Shown: positions 45,261-53,580 of the stretch, in pieces | Numbering within the stretch: the first letter of the stretch is position 1 | Layout of the letters: every line of letters starts with the position of its first letter | Source: Rhizobium sp. Q54 | GTDB taxonomy: Bacteria; Pseudomonadota; Alphaproteobacteria; Rhizobiales; Xanthobacteraceae | DNA length: 64,000 nt | NCBI GenBank assembly: GCA_945907045.1 | Contig: CAMDSH010000004.1 | Location: 62,001 to 126,000, forward strand | Reading direction: 5' to 3' | The notes under the pieces: model-generated | The model's input: only the letters and a program-made list of their open reading frames with translations | What the model was told of the DNA's origin: nothing | Databases searched by the model: none | Made by a program: the position numbers and the translations under genes

Positions 45261-46190
45261 CTAGCGCGGCTTTGCGCGCGCTTTGCCCCGCTTAAATCCT
45301 GCCATCGCTTCGAGCACGGCGCAAACCGATGCGGTGTCTTCTTCGGCGTATTTGCCCGCCAATGCCTTTTCGTAAATCGGTTTGGTTGCGGTCAGCAGCG
45401 GCGTCGGCACGCCTATTTTTTTCGCGAAATCTCCGATCACCTGCATGTCTTTTTGCCAGACGGAGACTTTCATCGTCACGCCGGTGTAGTCGTTCTTCAC
45501 CATCTTCGCCCCGCGCAATTCGAAGATGCGCGATGTGCCGACGCCGGCGCTGATGAGATCGTAGATCATCTGCGGATCAAGGCCGGACTTCATGCCGAGC
45601 ACCATCGCTTCGGCGCTGGCGACGTTGTGGATTGCGACCAGCAGATTGGCGACGTATTTCATCCGGCTGCCGTTGCCGAAGGCGCCGAGATCATAAGAGG
45701 CGCGGCCGAAATCCTTGAACAGCGGGCGCAGCTTCGCGATGCTGCGGCGATCTCCGCTGGCATAGAAAACAAGGTCTTTCGTTTTGGCCTGCGCGCCGGT
45801 GCCGCTCACCGGGGCATCGAGCATCACGTGCCCGGCTTTTTGTAGAATGCGTTCGGCGCTTTCCTTATCCTCAAGCGTGAAGGTGCTCATCTCGACAATG
45901 ACGCGGCGCGGCAGCTTCGCCTTCGCAATGGCGCGCACGGTAGCGTCGAGCGCTTTTGGCTTCGGCAGGCTGGTGATGATGGTGGGCACCATTGCAGCAA
46001 GTTCCGCGGCGCTGCCGGCGATCTCGACGCCCGCGCGCCTGGCTTGTTTGCAGGCAGCGGCGCTCATGTCGTATCCAGCGACGTGCCATCCGGCTTCACT
46101 GAGATTTTTCGCGAACGCGCCGCCCATAATGCCGAGGCCGATGATGCCGACGCGGCCTTTGCTGCGTTTTTTGTTTGGTTTTTTGCTCAT
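45261..46190 (-). CDS. NAD(P)-dependent beta-hydroxyacid dehydrogenase (3-hydroxyisobutyrate dehydrogenase family)
   Basis: 309 residues from Met at 46190; the track start is 45 codons upstream and would overlap the divergent gene's leader. Basic start KKPNKKRSKGR, Rossmann motif IIGLGIMGGAFA, substrate motif LDAPVSGTGAQAK and the catalytic Lys in GNGSRMKYVANLL. Reduces or oxidises a short beta-hydroxyacid in the cytosol. It precedes the CocE hydrolase in the same direction by 17 bases, suggesting ester hydrolysis and acid oxidation are linked. Confidence 0.88.
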   Translation of the reverse strand: MSKKPNKKRSKGRVGIIGLGIMGGAFAKNLSEAGWHVAGYDMSAAACKQARRAGVEIAGSAAELAAMVPTIITSLPKPKALDATVRAIAKAKLPRRVIVEMSTFTLEDKESAERILQKAGHVMLDAPVSGTGAQAKTKDLVFYASGDRRSIAKLRPLFKDFGRASYDLGAFGNGSRMKYVANLLVAIHNVASAEAMVLGMKSGLDPQMIYDLISAGVGTSRIFELRGAKMVKNDYTGVTMKVSVWQKDMQVIGDFAKKIGVPTPLLTATKPIYEKALAGKYAEEDTASVCAVLEAMAGFKRGKARAKPR

Positions 46191-46323
46191 GCTTTTTGCC
46201 CGGGTCTTGCGAGGAGTGGGATGATGGGACGCATATCGTAACACGCGCCGCCGCGCCGACAAATCAGCGGACGCGGCCGCGGGCGGCATGCTATGATTGG
46301 CCGAAATGAGGATCGAGGGCGTC

Positions 46324-46857
46324 ATGCGTCGTACCGCTTTAATCGCGGCCTGGGTTGCGCTCCTGGCGTTCGGCGCGCAGGCAGAAGAGCGCTGGACCTA
46401 TTTCAGCATTCCGGGCGCGGATTTTGTCGTCACGATGCCGGGCTCGCCGAAGGCGGTGAGCGATACGACGGACCCCAAGGGCGTGGTCGCCAAGATTTAC
46501 CTCTCCGAGACCGAGGAGAGGGGCTACGTCTCTGACTACGCGTTTTTTCCGCGCGGCGTCATTCCCGATACGGTGACCCCCGAACAGTTCATCGAGCACG
46601 GCCTGCGCAATGGCGTGGCGAAGGATCTCAAAATTCTGAGCGAGCGAAAATTCAAGTTTGCCAATGCGTCGGCGGCCGAATTTGTCGCCGAGAAAAGCGG
46701 CGTCAAGCCGGCCATCCTCAAGGTGCGGATGTACGCGCGCCGCGACGATGACGGCAATTTGCGCGTCTATCAAAGCACCGTAGGCGGCCCTCCGGGCTCC
46801 GAGAACAGCGCGGATTCGCTCCGTTTTCTGGATTCCTTTAAGTTAGTTCCGAAGTAA
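46324..46857 (+). CDS. Secreted hypothetical protein
   Basis: 177 residues from Met at 46324 (Met at 46306 also possible). Signal peptide TALIAAWVALLAFGAQA, then a single small domain: RWTYFSIPGADFVVTMPGSPKAV, LSETEERGYVSDYAFFP and YQSTVGGPPGSENSADSLRFLDSFKLV. The end resembles small lipoprotein-like domains that appear in rhizobial genomes, with no known role. It opens a plus-strand run that includes two dehydrogenases, with 11 bases to the next gene. Confidence 0.75.
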   Translation: MRRTALIAAWVALLAFGAQAEERWTYFSIPGADFVVTMPGSPKAVSDTTDPKGVVAKIYLSETEERGYVSDYAFFPRGVIPDTVTPEQFIEHGLRNGVAKDLKILSERKFKFANASAAEFVAEKSGVKPAILKVRMYARRDDDGNLRVYQSTVGGPPGSENSADSLRFLDSFKLVPK

Positions 46858-46868
46858 CGGGGACCGCC

Positions 46869-47756
46869 ATGCAGATCGGAATTGCCGGCGTTGGCCGGAT
46901 GGGCGCGGCGATCGCGGAGCGGCTGATGGAAGTCGGCCACCAGGTCACGGTCTGGAACCGTTCGGCGGAGAAGACCAAGCCGCTGGCCGCCGCGGGTGCC
47001 AAGGTTGCCGCCACGCCGGGCGAACTCGCTCGTGCATGCGAGGCGATCATCACTATCCTCACCGATCCCGCCGCCATCGATACGGTTTTCGGCGGTTCGT
47101 CCGGTCTGCTGTCCGTTGACGTGAAGGGCAAGCTGTTCATCGAGATGAGCACCGTGCAGCCCACGGTCATCACCGTGCTCGCTGAAAAAGTGCGCGCCAA
47201 AGGCGGCGTCTTCGTCGAGTGCCCGGTCGGCGGCACCATCGGTCCCGCGCGTCAGGGCAAGCTGTTCGGCCTGATGGGCGCCGAGCCCGCCGACGCCGCG
47301 CGCGCCAGGCCGATCCTCGATCAGATGTGCCGGCGCGTGGAGCACTGCGGGCCGGTCGGTTCCGGCGCGGTGATGAAGCTTGCGATCAATCTGCCGCTGA
47401 TGATTTCCTGGCAGGCCTATGGCGAAGCCTTCGCGCTCTGCCGCAGTCTCGGCTTCGACGGCAAGCGCCTGATGGATCTGTTCACCGACACCTCCGGCGC
47501 CAACAACGCGCTGAAAAACCGCGCGCCGATGATTGCAGCATTGTTCGATGGCGGCGATCCGGGACCGGTTACATTCGATATCGATTCCGCCCGCAAGGAT
47601 TTGCGCAGTATGGTGGCGGAAGGAAAAGCTCGCGGCGTTGAGCTGCCACTCATTGAACGCACCTTGGCGAGTTTTGATGAAGCCAGCCGCAACGGCCTTG
47701 GTGCGCGCGACGGATCGAACGTCGCTGTCTACTGGGCCACCCGCAAAAAATCCTGA
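46869..47756 (+). CDS. NAD(P)-dependent beta-hydroxyacid dehydrogenase, second family member
   Basis: 295 residues. Rossmann start IGIAGVGRMGAAIAERL, substrate motif VECPVGGTIGPARQGKLFGLMG (the family consensus is DAPVSGG), catalytic Lys in GSGAVMKLAINLPLM. It differs from the 45.3 kb gene, so the two probably use different acids. Part of a plus-strand set with the GlcG-like, MaiA-like and Gfo/Idh genes, all within 41 bases of one another. Confidence 0.9.
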   Translation: MQIGIAGVGRMGAAIAERLMEVGHQVTVWNRSAEKTKPLAAAGAKVAATPGELARACEAIITILTDPAAIDTVFGGSSGLLSVDVKGKLFIEMSTVQPTVITVLAEKVRAKGGVFVECPVGGTIGPARQGKLFGLMGAEPADAARARPILDQMCRRVEHCGPVGSGAVMKLAINLPLMISWQAYGEAFALCRSLGFDGKRLMDLFTDTSGANNALKNRAPMIAALFDGGDPGPVTFDIDSARKDLRSMVAEGKARGVELPLIERTLASFDEASRNGLGARDGSNVAVYWATRKKS

Positions 47757-47793
47757 ACATGATATCCTAATCCTGGAAAATCTGGAGCCGATA

Positions 47794-48234
47794 ATGTCCG
47801 TCACACTCGTTCAAGCCACCGCCATCGTCGATGCCGCGCTCAAAAAAGCGCGCGATGCCAAGCAAATGCCGCAGACCGTAGTCGTTCTCGATCCCGGCGG
47901 GCACGTCGTTTGCGCCAAACGCGAAGACAATTCCGGCATTATCCGTTTCGAGATTGCTGTCGGCAAAGCCTATGGTGCGCTTGGCATGGGCTGGGGCTCG
48001 CGCACGATGATGGAACGTGCGGCACAGAACCCGAACTTTCTCACCGCCATTGTGGCGGCGAGCGGCGGGCGCATGGTTCCCAATCCGGCGGGCGTGCTGA
48101 TCCGCGATGCGGGCAACAAAGTGCTCGGCGCGGTCGGCGTTTCCGGCGACACCGGCGACAACGACGAAATCATCGCGATTGCCGGCATTGAAGCGGCGGG
48201 GCTGAAGGCCGATCCGGGCGGCGCGAAGAAATAG
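47794..48234 (+). CDS. GlcG/HbpS-family heme- or corrinoid-binding-fold protein
   Basis: 146 residues from ATG 47794 (GGAG upstream); the longer track ORF begins inside the upstream gene in another frame. Family pattern: ALKKARDAKQMPQTVVVLDPGGHVVCAKRED, AVGKAYGALGMGWGSR and GVLIRDAGNKVLGAVGVSGDTGDNDE. GlcG/HbpS proteins form octamers; some bind heme, others accompany glycolate or propanediol metabolism with no known reaction. Context with hydroxyacid dehydrogenases fits the GlcG side. Confidence 0.88.
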   Translation: MSVTLVQATAIVDAALKKARDAKQMPQTVVVLDPGGHVVCAKREDNSGIIRFEIAVGKAYGALGMGWGSRTMMERAAQNPNFLTAIVAASGGRMVPNPAGVLIRDAGNKVLGAVGVSGDTGDNDEIIAIAGIEAAGLKADPGGAKK

Positions 48235-48275
48235 CTGCAAGAAATAGTCGCAGAAAATATTCGGAGGAAACAACA

Positions 48276-48929
48276 ATGAAATTCTTTTCGTTCTGGCGCT
48301 CGCTGGCGGCCTATCGCGTGCGTATCGCGCTCAATCTGAAAAACATCACGCCGTCCGAAATCATCATCGTCGATCTGATGAAGGGACATCAGCGCGATCC
48401 GAAATTCCGCGCGGTCAATCCGATGATGGCGCTGCCTGCGCTGATCGACGGCGACGGCCCGGTGCTCTACGAGTCGCTCGCGATCCTGGAATACATCGAC
48501 GAGACACATCCGAAGCCGCCGCTGCTTCCCTCCGATCCGCGCGGGCGTGCGCGGGCGCGCGGGCTGGCGCAGATCGTCGCCTGCGATTCGCACCCGCTGG
48601 TAGTGCCGCGCGTGCGCGAATATCTGGAAAAGGAATTCAACATCGCGGAGCCGGAGCGAATGAAATGGTGCCGGCACTGGATCGCCACCGCGCTCGGCGC
48701 GCTGGAGGAGCATCTTGCGAACGAGAAGGAAACCGGGCGCTACTGCCATGGCGACAACGTCACCATCGCCGATCTTTGCCTGGTCAGTCAGGCGGCGGGC
48801 GCGAAATTCTTCCAGGTCGATACCGGGCCCTATCCGACGGTGATGCGCATCGCGGACGAGTGCAACAAGATCGAGGCGTTCGCGAAGGCGCATCCGCTCA
48901 AGCAGCCGGGCGCGCCCGCGTCCACCTGA
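48276..48929 (+). CDS. maiA: Zeta-class GST, maleylacetoacetate isomerase-like
   Basis: 217 residues. Start MKFFSFWRSLAAYRVRIALNLKNI matches bacterial maleylacetoacetate/maleylpyruvate isomerases (RSSxxYRVRIALN, with Leu here for the second Ser). NPMMALPALI and YESLAILEYIDE follow, and the helical C-terminal domain has NVTIADLCLVSQAAGA. It isomerises a cis-double bond with glutathione in ring-cleavage routes such as gentisate or homogentisate. AGGAGG-like GGAGGA precedes the ATG. No fumarylacetoacetase is adjacent, so the route is open. Confidence 0.85.
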   Translation: MKFFSFWRSLAAYRVRIALNLKNITPSEIIIVDLMKGHQRDPKFRAVNPMMALPALIDGDGPVLYESLAILEYIDETHPKPPLLPSDPRGRARARGLAQIVACDSHPLVVPRVREYLEKEFNIAEPERMKWCRHWIATALGALEEHLANEKETGRYCHGDNVTIADLCLVSQAAGAKFFQVDTGPYPTVMRIADECNKIEAFAKAHPLKQPGAPAST

Positions 48930-48936
48930 ACGCCGC

Positions 48937-49908
48937 ATGCTCAACGCCGCGATTATCGGCCTCGGCTGGTGGGGCCAGAAATTGGCGCAAGCCGCGCAAG
49001 GCTCGCCGTTAATCCGCTTTACGCGCGGCGTGACGCTGGAGCCCGAGCTTGTGGCGGAGTTCGCCACCAGCATGAAGCTCAAGATCGGCACGTCCTATGA
49101 GGAGGTGCTGACCGATCCGGCAATCGACGCGGTGGTGCTGGCGACGCCACACACCACGCATCGCACGCTGGTGGAAAAAGCCGCCGCGGCGCGCAAGCAC
49201 GTATTCTGCGAGAAGCCGTTCGCGATGTCGAAGGCGGATGCGCAAGCTGCGCTCAAGGCCGTCGAGCGCGCGGGCGTCACGGTCGGCGTCGGGCAGAATT
49301 TCCGCTTTCTTCCATCGATTGCCGCCATGCGTGTGCTGATCGATGAAGGCATGCTTGGAACGCTGATGCATGCGGAGGGCAATTACAGCCACGACTGGCT
49401 GGCCGGGCAGGGCAGCGAGCATTGGCGCACAGCGCCGGAACAGAGCCGGGCCGGCGGCATGACCGGCATGGGCATTCACGTGCTCGATTGTTTTAGTTAT
49501 CTCGCCGGCCCAATGAAGCGCATTTCGGCACTCTCCCGCAAGCGTGCGCTCGATTTGCCGACGGGCGACACCACCGCGGCGTTTGTCGAGTTCGCCAATG
49601 GTGCGACCGGCACCTTGGCGACGACGTTGAAGACGCCGTACATCTGGCGCATCGCGCTGTTCGGTTCAGATGTATGGCTGGAAAGTACCAATGAGAACCA
49701 GCTAGTGATTCATCGCTCCAAAGGCGATCCGGAAATACGGGAGTTCCCGGCCGCCAATCATCAGCGCATCAATCTGGAATCTTTCGCCGCCGCCGCATTG
49801 GGACGTGGAAAATTCCACATCGGCAACGACGGCATCGTGCACACGGTTGCGGCGCTGGAGGCGGTGTTCAAATCGGTTGATGCGGACGGCGCGTGGATGG
49901 TGATGTAA
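48937..49908 (+). CDS. Gfo/Idh/MocA-family oxidoreductase
   Basis: 323 residues. N-terminal Rossmann: AAIIGLGWWGQKLAQAAQG, then LATPHTTHRTLVEKAA and the signature CEKPFAMSKADA; the second domain carries SHDWLAGQ and GGMTGMGIHVLDCFSYLAG, with the usual catalytic His (IHVLD). It oxidises or reduces a sugar or other hydroxy compound with NAD(P). 7 bases from maiA-like gene; last gene of this plus-strand run. Confidence 0.9.
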   Translation: MLNAAIIGLGWWGQKLAQAAQGSPLIRFTRGVTLEPELVAEFATSMKLKIGTSYEEVLTDPAIDAVVLATPHTTHRTLVEKAAAARKHVFCEKPFAMSKADAQAALKAVERAGVTVGVGQNFRFLPSIAAMRVLIDEGMLGTLMHAEGNYSHDWLAGQGSEHWRTAPEQSRAGGMTGMGIHVLDCFSYLAGPMKRISALSRKRALDLPTGDTTAAFVEFANGATGTLATTLKTPYIWRIALFGSDVWLESTNENQLVIHRSKGDPEIREFPAANHQRINLESFAAAALGRGKFHIGNDGIVHTVAALEAVFKSVDADGAWMVM

Positions 49909-49916
49909 GCGCCGCG

Positions 49917-50906
49917 TTATACGGACTGCATGCGGGGAGAAGGCACCCGCTTCGGCTCGCCGATCGCCGCGTCCCACACATCGTGGATATGCGCGACTTC
50001 CGCCTCGAAGCGTTCGAGGAACATGCGTGCGTGCGCGCTCAACGTGCGGCGCGTTGGCTGGATGACGACAAACTCGGCGTGCAGTTGCGGATCGACGATC
50101 GGATTCACCACAAGTTCGGTGCGGCCGATGTCGTTCACCGAGATTACACTTGGCAGCACGGTCGTCCAGTCCGAGCGCGCGATGAATTCCAGCGTCGCGA
50201 TCATCGCGTCCATTTCCAGCATGGCCGAGATCTCGACGCCGTGAGTCTGGAAATAAGTATCGAGGTTACGGCGGCGGATGTTGTGCGGGCCGGGCACCAC
50301 GATTTTCAGCGGCGTCAAATCCCGCAGACGCACGGGCGCGAGCGGCAAGAGGCCGCGCTGCGGACCCGAAATGAGCATCTCGCGGTCGCGGACCAGCAAC
50401 CTCGATTTGAGCCCGACCGTGCCTTCGAACGACGGCACCACGGCGAAGTCGAGATCACCGCCCAGCACCATCTCGGTGAGCAGGCCGCTGTAGCCTTCGA
50501 CGATGTGCAGCCGCACTTCCGGGCAGCGCGGCACGAAGTATTCCATCACCGGCGCGAGCACGGCACGGGTGAAGGTCGGCATCAGCCCGATGCGAAGATC
50601 CCCAGTGAGCTGCCCGGCCACCGAGCGCGCCTCTTCGGCTGCGTATTCCAAGGTACCCACAGCCTCGACGCAGCTCTTGTAGTAGCGCAGGCCCGCCGGG
50701 GTGGCCGCGACGCCGCCGGCGGAACGTTCAAATAGTTTCACCCCCAGCGCGCGCTCGACCGCCGCAACGTGCTGGGAAATGCCTGATTGCGTGGCGTTTT
50801 CGCGCTCCGCCGCGCGGGTGAAAGAGCCTTCCTCGCAGACGGCGATGACGGCCCTAATCTGGCGGAGCGGGATGTTTTGCATACAAACAACTTCACAAGA
50901 GGACAT
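49917..50906 (-). CDS. LysR-family transcriptional regulator
   Basis: 329 residues. Winged helix-turn-helix at about 10-70 with GSFTRAAERENATQSGISQHVAAVERALG, then an effector-binding type II periplasmic-like domain. Met9 (50882) is an alternative start. It is divergent from the M24/phosphotransferase/dehydrogenase operon across 117 bases and is the likely regulator, acting through binding in that gap and responding to a pathway compound. The convergent Gfo/Idh gene ends 8 bases away. Confidence 0.93.
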   Translation of the reverse strand: MSSCEVVCMQNIPLRQIRAVIAVCEEGSFTRAAERENATQSGISQHVAAVERALGVKLFERSAGGVAATPAGLRYYKSCVEAVGTLEYAAEEARSVAGQLTGDLRIGLMPTFTRAVLAPVMEYFVPRCPEVRLHIVEGYSGLLTEMVLGGDLDFAVVPSFEGTVGLKSRLLVRDREMLISGPQRGLLPLAPVRLRDLTPLKIVVPGPHNIRRRNLDTYFQTHGVEISAMLEMDAMIATLEFIARSDWTTVLPSVISVNDIGRTELVVNPIVDPQLHAEFVVIQPTRRTLSAHARMFLERFEAEVAHIHDVWDAAIGEPKRVPSPRMQSV

Positions 50907-51023
50907 TAGAAAAACTGATTACACAGGGCAGAATATATTATTTCGGTACGGCACGCCATCCGCATAGGCTTTCTCCCAGTGAAACATCAGGGCGCGGTCA
51001 ACGCGCCAGGCGGGGAGGACACC
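50907..51023. promoter_or_regulatory. Divergent promoter region between lysR and the M24 operon
   Basis: 117 bases. AT-rich GAATATATTATTT (50931-50943) is the best -10-like stretch. Several T-N11-A candidate positions exist in CACAAGAGGACATTAGAAAA, but no clear palindrome could be chosen. It ends with GGGGAGGACACC before the ATG at 51024. Confidence 0.5.
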
Positions 51024-52292
51024 ATGGGAGCGAATTTCGGCACCGTCGGCCTTGATTGGCAACAGCGCGTCAATTGGGACCGGCTGCGGACGTATCGAAC
51101 CGAACGCGCGCGAGCGATGATGAAGAAGCACGGCCTTGGCGCCGTGCTCTGCATGTACGACGAGAACGTGCGCTACATCACCGGCACGCTCACGCCCGGC
51201 TGGAACCGGCTCAAGCCCGGCCTTCGCTACGCGATGTTGTGCGGCGACGGCGCACCCATTCTGTTCGAGCAGGGCGATCTCGGTTTCCAGATCGAGCGCC
51301 ACTCGCCGTGGATCCCGAAAGACAACGTCCGTCATTCCTTCGCATGGATCAAAGGCGCTGCCGGTCCCGCCTCGACCCAGCAGGTCAACAAATTCGCCAA
51401 CGCCGTCATTCAGGCGATGAAGGACAATGGCGTCGCCGGACAAAAGCTCGGCGTCGACTTCGTCGACATCAACATGATTCAGGTTTTCAAGGAAAAGAAC
51501 ATCAACTGGGTCGATGGCATGACCCCGATGATGGAAGCGCGCGCGGTGAAGAACGTCGATGAGCAGGAATGTTTCCGCATCGTCGGCGCCATCGGTGATG
51601 CCACGCACTGGGAGTGCATGAAGTTCCTGCGCCCCGGGATCACTGAAAATCAGGTGACTGCGCATCTGATGAAGTATCTCTACGACATTCCGGGCATGGA
51701 AGACGTCGAGGATGTGATCGTGTCGTCCGGCCCGAACACTTGGCCGAACTGGCGCAACTTCTCCGACCGCATCATCCAGCCCGGCGACATCGTGTTCATG
51801 GATTTGGCCGCGCTCACCTGGAACGGCTACAAGTCCTGCTATTACCGCACTTACTGCGTCGGCAAGGAGCCTTCACAAGAACAGAAGGACACCTACAACA
51901 CCGCGTACAAGTGGCTGTACGATTCCATCGGTGCGGTTAAGGCCGGCGCCACTACGCGCGACATTGCGCTGAAGTGGCCGTCCGCGATGGAGACCTGGGG
52001 CTACGAGGATGAAGATCAGGCAGCCGCGAACCTGTGGGGCCACGGCCTCGGTCTCGCGCAATACGACCCCCCGGTGATTTCGCGCATCTGGTCTCTCGAC
52101 CATCCGATCGAAATCAAGGAAGGCATGACCTTCGCGCTCGAGACGCAGCACGGTAAACGTTTCCGCTACGGCGTGCGCATCGAGGAAATGCTGATCGTGC
52201 ACAAGAACGAGATCGAGATCGTTTCGAATTTCCCGGTCAAGCAGATCACGGTTGTCGATCCCATTCCGGGCTACGGTGACCACGTCAAATGA
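51024..52292 (+). CDS. M24-family (pita-bread fold) hydrolase with an altered metal site
   Basis: 422 residues from ATG 51024 (GGGGAGGA 7 bases upstream). N-terminal creatinase-like domain (1-170) and the C-terminal M24 pita-bread domain. The five metal ligands of M24 metallopeptidases would be Asp, Asp, His, Glu, Glu. Here they read Asp260 (IVFMDLAAL), Cys272 in NGYKSCYYRTYCVG where GYxxD is expected, His340 (LWGHGLGL), Glu373 (FALETQHG) and Glu387 (VRIEEML). So the second Asp is Cys. Relatives in catabolic operons (DddP lyase, creatinase, DoeA) are non-peptidases, so a C-N or C-S bond-cleaving role is possible. First gene of the LysR-linked operon. Confidence 0.88.
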   Translation: MGANFGTVGLDWQQRVNWDRLRTYRTERARAMMKKHGLGAVLCMYDENVRYITGTLTPGWNRLKPGLRYAMLCGDGAPILFEQGDLGFQIERHSPWIPKDNVRHSFAWIKGAAGPASTQQVNKFANAVIQAMKDNGVAGQKLGVDFVDINMIQVFKEKNINWVDGMTPMMEARAVKNVDEQECFRIVGAIGDATHWECMKFLRPGITENQVTAHLMKYLYDIPGMEDVEDVIVSSGPNTWPNWRNFSDRIIQPGDIVFMDLAALTWNGYKSCYYRTYCVGKEPSQEQKDTYNTAYKWLYDSIGAVKAGATTRDIALKWPSAMETWGYEDEDQAAANLWGHGLGLAQYDPPVISRIWSLDHPIEIKEGMTFALETQHGKRFRYGVRIEEMLIVHKNEIEIVSNFPVKQITVVDPIPGYGDHVK

Positions 52293-52296
52293 TCCG

Positions 52297-53580
52297 ATGA
52301 GCACGTTTGTTATTCCGCTTGGCGCTCCGGAGGCGGCCTTCGCCGAATATGTCGGCCCGAAGGCTGCCAATCTGGCGGCGCTCAGCCGTGCCGGATTGCC
52401 GACGCCGGGTGGGTTCTGTCTCACGGCAGCCGCCTATTGGCGGCAAATTCACGCACTCGGACTTGCCAAGGACGTTGCGCGCTACAACGCGGCGGAACTG
52501 CCAGAGCAGCGCAAGCTTTCCATCACCATCCGCATCGCGCTTTATGAGCAGCCGATCGCGCCGGAAATCCTGACGCCGCTGCTCGCCGCATGGCGCGTGC
52601 AGATGCTCAATCCCGGCACGCGCGGCGTGGTGCGCTCATCGGCGCTGATCGAGGATCGCAAGGGCGCGAACTTCGCCGGGCAGTTCGAAAGCTTTCTCGG
52701 GCTCACCGACGAAACTGAATTCCTCGTCGCCGTGCGCGCTTGCTGGGCGGCGCTGTGGACATCGCATGCCCGGCGCTACATGGAAAATCATGCGCTCAGC
52801 CCCGCCGACACGGCGATGGCGGTGCTCATTCAGCCGCTGGTGGCGGCGCTCGCATCCGGCGGCGGTTTGAGCGAAACCGCCGAAGGCCACATGTTGCTGA
52901 GCGCGACCTGGGGGCTTGGCTCGGCGATCGCGCAAGGCGAGGTGGTGCCGGACCGCATTCTGCTCGGCAAGAACGGTTTCATTCGCAAGGTGGACGCCGG
53001 CCGCAAAGGCCATCGCGACACCTGCGAGCATGGCGCGATGGTCGCGCCGCAACTGGTGCCGACCGATCTGGTGAGCAAGCCTTGTCTGCATCCGGGGCAG
53101 GCGGTTGCGCTCGGGCGCATGTTGCGCAAGGCGGAAGGCGTCGTCGGCGGCCCGGTCGAGATCGAATGGGCGCTGGATGACGCGGGTTTCAAACTGCTGC
53201 AGGCGCGCCCGTTGCATGTAGAGCCCGCGGTGGTGCCTGACGCGATCTGGCTCAAGCATCCCGGCCTCAACGGCCATCCTGCCGGCATCGGCTGGGGTGC
53301 GGGCCGCGCGGTGGTGGTGAATTGCGAATGCGAACTATCGCGCGTTGCGCCGGGCGACATCCTGGTGACCAAGGTGGCGGGGCCGGCGCTTGTGCATGTG
53401 CTGCAGCGCGTTGCCGGCGTAGTGGCGGAACTCGGTGGCTCGACCTCTCATCTGGCGTCGCTCGCGCGCGAGCGCGGCATTCCGATGGTGCTCGGCGTGC
53501 TCGACGCCACGCAGCATATTCCCGACGGCTCGCAATGCGCGGTCGATGGCGTCGCCGGCATCGTGCGGTGGCTGCGGTGA
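52297..53580 (+). CDS. Two-domain PEP-synthase-like phosphotransferase (ATP-grasp plus phospho-His domain)
   Basis: 427 residues from ATG 52297, 4 bases after the M24 stop. Residues 1-310 match the ATP-binding half of PEP synthase: VGPKAANLAALSRAGLPTPGGF, VVRSSALIEDRKGANFAGQFESFLG, LLSATWGLGSAIAQGEVVPDR and VEIEWALDDAGFKLLQARPL. Residues about 345-427 are the swivelling domain with His385 in AELGGSTSHLASLARERGIP. The PEP/pyruvate TIM-barrel of PEP synthase (about 790 residues) is absent, and so is a middle acceptor domain as in rifampin phosphotransferase. It resembles subunits of phenylphosphate synthase. It may phosphorylate a hydroxyl or carboxyl of a catabolic substrate; the acceptor site would have to be supplied by another protein. 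Confidence 0.85.
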   Translation: MSTFVIPLGAPEAAFAEYVGPKAANLAALSRAGLPTPGGFCLTAAAYWRQIHALGLAKDVARYNAAELPEQRKLSITIRIALYEQPIAPEILTPLLAAWRVQMLNPGTRGVVRSSALIEDRKGANFAGQFESFLGLTDETEFLVAVRACWAALWTSHARRYMENHALSPADTAMAVLIQPLVAALASGGGLSETAEGHMLLSATWGLGSAIAQGEVVPDRILLGKNGFIRKVDAGRKGHRDTCEHGAMVAPQLVPTDLVSKPCLHPGQAVALGRMLRKAEGVVGGPVEIEWALDDAGFKLLQARPLHVEPAVVPDAIWLKHPGLNGHPAGIGWGAGRAVVVNCECELSRVAPGDILVTKVAGPALVHVLQRVAGVVAELGGSTSHLASLARERGIPMVLGVLDATQHIPDGSQCAVDGVAGIVRWLR

